Of a stretch of 64,000 nt of DNA, positions 54,925 to 64,000 are shown piece after piece. Position 1 is the stretch's first letter. Each line of letters opens with the position of its first letter. The DNA lies in the NCBI GenBank assembly GCA_027922465.2, contig BQMF02000262.1:186001-250000 (forward strand), written 5' to 3'. A model generated the notes under the pieces. It did not search any database, was not told the origin of the DNA, and saw nothing but the letters and a program-made list of their open reading frames with translations. Position numbers and translations under genes: made by a program. The stretch is from Turritopsis dohrnii (Eukaryota; Cnidaria; Hydrozoa; Anthoathecata; Oceaniidae).

Positions 54925-56290
54925 ATTGTATATAAGTTGCTTTGATATGCAAAGTTTCTATCCTTGGTAGATTCTTCATTGTGCTTTTTATTACAAAGGT
55001 AGTAACTTATTATAACACTCTTTGGGTAACATTAACCTCATATGAGACTGAAGAACAATGTTCAAATTATATACTGAACATTAGCTGAAGTGGATTTCCG
55101 TGCTTAAAATTTCTATAGATACTTTAAATTTTCAATAAATTATTATTAATGAAAGTATATAAAATGGTGTATGATTGTAAGCTTTATGTTTATAAGAAAG
55201 GTGTATGATTTCTAAAAGATAATTCAAATTTCAGTAAAATATTATTTGTGAAAATATTCTATCTTCATCTCAATAATGATAAAGTTATGGAGTGTGAAAA
55301 AGTGAATGTGTTATGAAAAAGTGTTTTACATAAGTTTTGACTAATCTTTTAATTTTTTAGCACAAAAAATATAATCACCCAACACAAAGACTTGAAAATC
55401 ATAGAAAAGAAGGTCAAAATAATATGTATTTAAAAGTTTAAAGGTATTTCAAGGTATTTTTGAAATCAACAATTGTTATCATTCACAACATTGATTTTGA
55501 AAAACCACTTCTGAGTATACTTCATGTGCACCCTGTTACTAAACTTGCATACTTCACCCAAAGTATATTTCAGAAAAAGTATGCTTATTTTCTACATCTA
55601 TGCTTTATGTATACATGAAAATGTCCAAAATACATGCTACTTCAAGTATGCTCCTAAAGTATATTTGAAGTACATTGAAAGTATGCATCGTGTATACTTT
55701 CTTCCATACTCCTATTATACTTTGCAGTATACTTAAAGTACAGAAAAAGTATACATGATGTATACTGTATTTTGATAAGGGGAATGTTTGTGCAACAGAA
55801 GTTGTTTCTGGTTATCAAATTCCTTAGTTAAATAGCATTAAAGGAATTTGGTTTTATTCAAAAGCATCACTATGAATTTCATGTAATTTTATTAGTGGAA
55901 AATACCAAAACCATAGAAAATGTCATAAAAACCTTGCTTGATTTTTACCCTAGCAGATATGCAGGATAACTTAAAGTTATTAAATGAACAGGGTGTCCTG
56001 ATCGCAGTTGTATCAGAACTGCAATGGAGATATACTTGGTCTGAAGAGCTTTTTCACAAAGACTTTATTTATCAACTTGTCTTTCCTATTTCTGTTATCC
56101 ATGAAAGATTATTCTATATAATAGTAGCTCTATGCAATTGAGTTTTTTGTATGTATATTACTGGTCATCAGGTTTTCATTATTATGTAGTGAACATCCAT
56201 GATCTCCTAAACTCTTAGAAAAGAATGCCTGCTATTGTTACTGCTACTGTTTTGAAAATTTTAATTTAGAAAAAAAAGTAGTAGCAGTAC
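54925..56290. other. Intergenic between MDP1 and the C8orf76-like gene
   Basis: Contains the MDP1 remnant (55961-56040) and, at about 55505-55770, a cluster of AAGTATACTT/AAGTATGC motifs in both orientations resembling a small inverted-repeat element. No other gene seen. Confidence 0.45.
55961..56040 (+). pseudogene. Decayed partial copy of MDP1
   Basis: The stretch TTATTAAATGAACAGGGTGT (then CCTGATCGCAGTTG) parallels MDP1 at about 54602-54640 (TTATTGAATGAGCGGGGTGT, CCTGATGGCAGTTG). The copy then skips to GCAATGGAG, omitting the ETPHI codons. It is preceded by an acceptor-like CCCTAGCAG and soon loses similarity. Confidence 0.7.
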
Positions 56291-58270
56291 ATGGAGTTCA
56301 ACTTTGATGATGGTTTATTTGAAAAGTCTTATGCGAAGGAGAATCTTCAATCTAGGAGCACTAACATTGTGTATGTGCCAAAACAGCATTACAATCTGGT
56401 ATGTAGTTACTATGAAAATACCTACATATACATGGAAGTCAATTTTCAAACAATGTGAGAACCAATAACTTCCCATGGGGTCTGTAACTAGTGACAGTGA
56501 TACCAAAAAATTTAGGGGACAGGGACCTGTGATGTAAAAAACGATAAAAATTTCAAAACATGATTAATGATTGTACATTATTTCCATTTGTACCAAAAGG
56601 TTTGTACACTTTATTGTAATCCAAACAAATATATACATGAAAAAGTTTATTCATTTAAACTAGTTAATCATGTAAAAATTTAGTTCTTTTCATAATTTCC
56701 ATTTTTTTTCTATTTTAGTGGTATTCTAACCAAATCATTGATGATTCAACTTCAGAAGAGAAAACATTTGTTCTGAAATATCAAGCTGATTTGCTTTATG
56801 CAACAAAAAACTACAACATTGCTTTAAAGAAATACAAAGATTTAGCACTATTGATCACTTCCAAAAATCCTACAATTTGTAGAGATGTGAATGAATCCAT
56901 CTTGCGATGTTGTGTTAAGCTTGGGAACTATGAAGAAGCTTATAAACTACTACCAGATTTGGTATGAGCAGTAACATTTTTGTGTTTGCAAAGTGTACAA
57001 TGTTGTGAAAATGATTTGTTTGTGATATTCATAGTTCATTGACCCAGCCAATCCAGTGGATACTTCTATGCATGTACTTGCTTATAAGATTTGCAAGACT
57101 GTTGATAAGATAGGTATTATGGTTATTGATAATGTTGTTTGGGTTGATGTAAATGAACATCTCGTATCCTTAAAAGTTGCAAGCTTAATATTCTGAACAT
57201 GTCTGTTTTTGTTACTTTATATCTGGATTCTCAACTTTACGAAAATCTAATGAAATTATTTGTAATGGTCATTCTTGAATGTTCGTTCTTTACCCACTTT
57301 TTGAACATGATAATAGGCTAAGTTGATTTCAGATGTAAAAAAGCTATCAAGTAAAAGAGCTAATGCATGAATAAAACATATGGCAAATGTTTTGCACTGG
57401 TGGATACAAGATGGAAATAACATAATGGATGTTTTTCATCAGAATTTTCAACTAGCAATACAAATTCATCTAATCCTTAAACTTTTGTTTTCCAGAGGCA
57501 TTGAAGTATTTGCATGGTGCCATAAGTGGAAACCCACAGTATTTTGAGTACCAGTTCCTTTTATATGAAGCTTACAAAAGCTTGTTTACCGATGGTGTTC
57601 ATAACGTTTTGATAAAAAATGAACCAGTTATTTTCTCTGAAGATCTTCTCACAGAAACCCTATTGCAAGCTCGGTAAGGACTGAGTACTTGTCACAATTG
57701 TAAAAGCTACATAAAGACATATTCAACTCAATAATATTCTTCAAACTTTTAGAAACATGCTTGTTGACTCAACGAGAGGCAAAAAAGTTGAAGCTAGCAA
57801 AAAGTGTGAAAGTATCAAGTTTAAGGTAACGTTTTTCCTTTCATCTTTCGTTTGTTATAATTATAATTGTTCATGCTTTATATGTTTTGTCCATTAATGA
57901 GCATGTATGTGCTGTATGAAAGGAAGGTTCTTTTGATAAATATTTTTAAGGGACAATCAACAAGTTTTCTCTTTTTGTGGTTCTCTTTGGATGTGTTATC
58001 ATTTCTGAAGATAATTAGTAGATTTTTTCAGATATTTCTGATAAAAGTTTTGCCATGAGATTTAAAATTTATATCGCTAAAGGGATTGAAGAATTTTATC
58101 TTCTTTTATGACTCAAAACTTTCTCATAAAAAACGTATTTTCACTTATTTTACCATCATACACTTTTAGCATTGTTTTATTTTTACTTTTAGTTGGAAAC
58201 AGAACTTAGTAAATTCAGCCTTGGTCTCCACCCTACAGCTTCTACAGGTGTTTTCATGGAAAGGTTTTGA
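56291..58270 (+). CDS. C8orf76-like TPR protein, six exons
   Basis: Exons 56291-56398, 56719-56961, 57035-57113, 57496-57673, 57753-57825 and 58193-58270 give 252 residues. The N-terminus (MEFNFDDGLFEKSYAKENL) and the block FVLKYQADLLYATKNYNIAL, KKYKDLALL, RDVNESILRCCVKLG follow vertebrate C8orf76 ([20 protein letters not shown]...RDVQEGQARCLAHLG). That is a TPR-like helical repeat protein of uncharacterised function. Later exons (GNPQYFEYQFLLYEAY; TELSKFSLGLHPTAST) are more divergent. If exon 6 is read through, it stops at 58268-58270 (VFMERF). If its GTGTTT donor at 58248 is used instead, it joins the NUDT12 exon in frame to give a 581-residue fusion; see findings. No poly(A) signal was seen in the 370 bp between. 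Confidence 0.7.
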
Positions 58271-58310
58271 TTCATTTTCCTTGCTATAATGTGAAGGGGG
58301 AGCGCGATTA

Positions 58311-58444
58311 CAGGAAAACCTCGATAAGCGGAGTTTGAAGGGATACAAAACTCTATCTAGAGTTGGTTATGTGGAGGGGCATTTCATAAGGATTTCTGAA
58401 GAAGAAAATGAAAAATTTGGTCCGTGGAAATCAAGAGCTCACTG
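58311..58444. mobile_element. Pogo/Tigger-like MITE
   Basis: A 134-bp segment flanked by TA (58309-58310, 58445-58446). Ends are CAGGAAAACCTCGATAAGCG and, reversed, CAGTGAGCTCTTGATTTCCA, like the 'CAGTxxAACCTCGATxxxCGGA' ends of pogo-group elements. It lies in the interval between the C8orf76-like and NUDT12 exons. Confidence 0.45.
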
Positions 58445-58669
58445 TATTTGTATCTATTTTGAAGAATCGAGAATCTGAAGACAGATTATGATATCAGCAT
58501 TCCAATCACAATGTTGTTTCGTTTTGACACTTTCTTCCCCTTACTTTCTGTGTTTGCTCAAGATGTATGTAGCATGGTTTAAATTGATTTGTTGGATTGA
58601 TTTCTACTAAATACAATACTAAACATATTTTTTTGTCTTTTAGTCGATACAAAAAAACGTGAGAAAATT

Positions 58670-59944
<1,275 letters not shown>

Positions 59945-60326
59945 TAGCAGTATGGATGCGGTCTCTCTATATGCAGTTCCATGTTTGAAATATTGGGACT
60001 ATAAAAACAAACAATCATTAATTTTGCGGGTAGATTCCCATTGAAGTTGCAAAATTAAAAATTGAAGAACGAAGAGTATATTTGCGCTAAAGAAACGATC
60101 CGTGTGACGAAAATTTGCGTGGCTGATTGACGTTCAGATGGTCAAATTGTTGAATACACTTCATTGCAAAAGAGACAACTCATTGAGTTATAAACCAATT
60201 ACGTTGCGCATTGTTTTGTTTGTCGTTATGGCAACGCAACGGGTATTCGAATTTTTTCAAATCATGCTCAAAACACCACTTGAAAATGGCAGAATGCTGT
60301 AATTAATATTTTATTTACATTTCAAA

Positions 60327-63213
<2,887 letters not shown>

Positions 63214-63744
63214 AAAATATGTGTGATGACGTTACAAGTGAATTGAAACATAGGGAGATATATGCACGCATAGCTAACAGTTCAGTTAACGGACAGTGTT
63301 TCAGTGGAAAACGTTTTTCTTTTGCCCTAATCCAACTTCAAGCCTCATGCTTTCAAACAAATAAGAGATTTTCAACCGATAGTTTTAAAATAACAATCCG
63401 TTTACATTGATTTCCAACTGTACACGCCCCATAACCCTCCTCCACAGGCATTTTAAAAACACCACATGTACGTAAAAGTTATATTTTCACTAAATGAATA
63501 AAATCCGTTTATACATAATATCTTCATTGAAATTACTTCATAATAAAACGAAGTGGAAGAGCGAGAAATACATCTATGTGTTAGTTCTGAATATGATGCT
63601 AAAAATGAAAAATGAACTCCACCAAATTCCTTATTAATAACCATATTGTTCCAAATGAAAACTAACACATACTAGATAGTCAGTTTCCATTAAATTCGAA
63701 AAAAAAAATAGAAATTTGCTAAAGGATCTATCCTAATGTCATGT
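63214..63744. other. Convergent 3' region, no gene seen
   Basis: Between the collagen stop codon and the stop of the convergent TMEM65-like exon. Contains AATAAAA at about 63497 and 63543 that could serve as poly(A) signals for the collagen. Nothing else recognised. Confidence 0.4.
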
Positions 63745-63849
63745 TCAACCGTTCTTTTCATCTTCACGTGTTTCTTCGTTTTTCTTCGAAATAAACATTA
63801 ACGGGAACATGCCCACAATGCATCCGATAACAATGCCAATGCCACGACC
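63745..63849 (-). CDS. TMEM65: Last exon of a TMEM65-like inner-membrane protein (partial)
   Basis: After an acceptor (ATGTTGTAG) at 63850, the minus strand encodes GRGIGIVIGCIVGMFPLMFI followed by SKKNEETREDEKNG and a stop, in phase 0. A final Gly-rich helix with GC(I/L)xGMFPL and a charged, Lys/Glu-rich tail is how TMEM65 ends. TMEM65 is a mitochondrial inner-membrane protein linked to Na+/Ca2+ exchange. The rest of the gene lies beyond the right edge. The identification rests on one 34-residue exon. Confidence 0.55.
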   Translation of the reverse strand, partial: GRGIGIVIGCIVGMFPLMFISKKNEETREDEKNG

Positions 63850-64000
63850 CTACAACATGAATTCTTTCATAAAAGAAAAAAGGCAGATGATCATAATTAT
63901 TATGACCCCGTCAGTTAAAAAGTTGGAAGTTAAAAGGCGGCAACTTTGTGGTACATATATGTCATCTCCATGATTAAATTAAACAGGTAAAAACAGAAGG

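Overview
Nuclear DNA of a multicellular animal. GC content is roughly one third (estimated by eye), genes are split by GT-AG introns of about 60 bp to 9.5 kb, and the recognisable genes are metazoan: DPP8/9, cytosolic acetyl-CoA synthetase, radial spoke head 1, MDP1, a C8orf76-like TPR protein, NUDT12, a synaptotagmin, a class A GPCR, an ApeC (apextrin C-terminal) protein and a short collagen. RSPH1 implies motile cilia or flagella. The ApeC protein and the collagen (12 Gly-X-Y triplets, polyproline, small Cys clusters) suggest a marine invertebrate. A cnidarian is plausible but not proven from this window. Exon junctions below were read by hand from splice signals, frame continuity and remembered family sequence; no search was run.

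Layout. 12-141: one internal exon of an unidentified minus-strand gene. 1.4-2.7 kb: intronless GPCR (+). 4.9-7.3 kb: five-exon membrane-anchored ApeC protein (-), head to head with a three-exon synaptotagmin-like gene (7.9-11.4 kb, +) that carries a 914-bp PIF/Harbinger element in an intron. 12.3-20.0 kb: two complete genes and one doubtful gene for small secreted cysteine peptides, all on the plus strand and sharing a three-exon plan, with a Penelope-like retroelement nested in a terminal-inverted-repeat element between copies 1 and 2. 22.3-31.3 kb: a 19-exon DPP8/9 serine peptidase (-). 31.3-36.7 kb: repeat-rich gap with two inverted-repeat elements. 36.7-38.7 kb: RSPH1 (+), with an apparent frameshift in its last exon. 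39.4-39.7 kb: small orphan ORF (+). 39.8-53.7 kb: 15-exon acetyl-CoA synthetase (-) whose first intron (9.5 kb) is packed with nested DNA elements and minisatellites. 54.4 kb: intronless MDP1 (+) sharing a short divergent promoter region, containing a 162-bp MITE, with the synthetase. 56.3-59.9 kb: C8orf76-like TPR gene followed by NUDT12 (+), joinable in frame. 60.3-63.2 kb: secreted short-chain collagen (+). 63.7 kb: last exon of a TMEM65-like gene (-).

The housekeeping genes act in separate pathways (acetyl-CoA supply, NADH/NAD cap hydrolysis, Xaa-Pro dipeptide cleavage, phosphatase repair, cilia). The secreted or surface products (ApeC protein, cysteine peptides, collagen) are the lineage-specific part. 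The most interesting unnamed item is the cysteine-peptide cluster, where two copies share the spacing C-x6-C-x13-C-x6-C on the last exon. The second is the minicollagen-like protein. The third is the C8orf76/NUDT12 junction.
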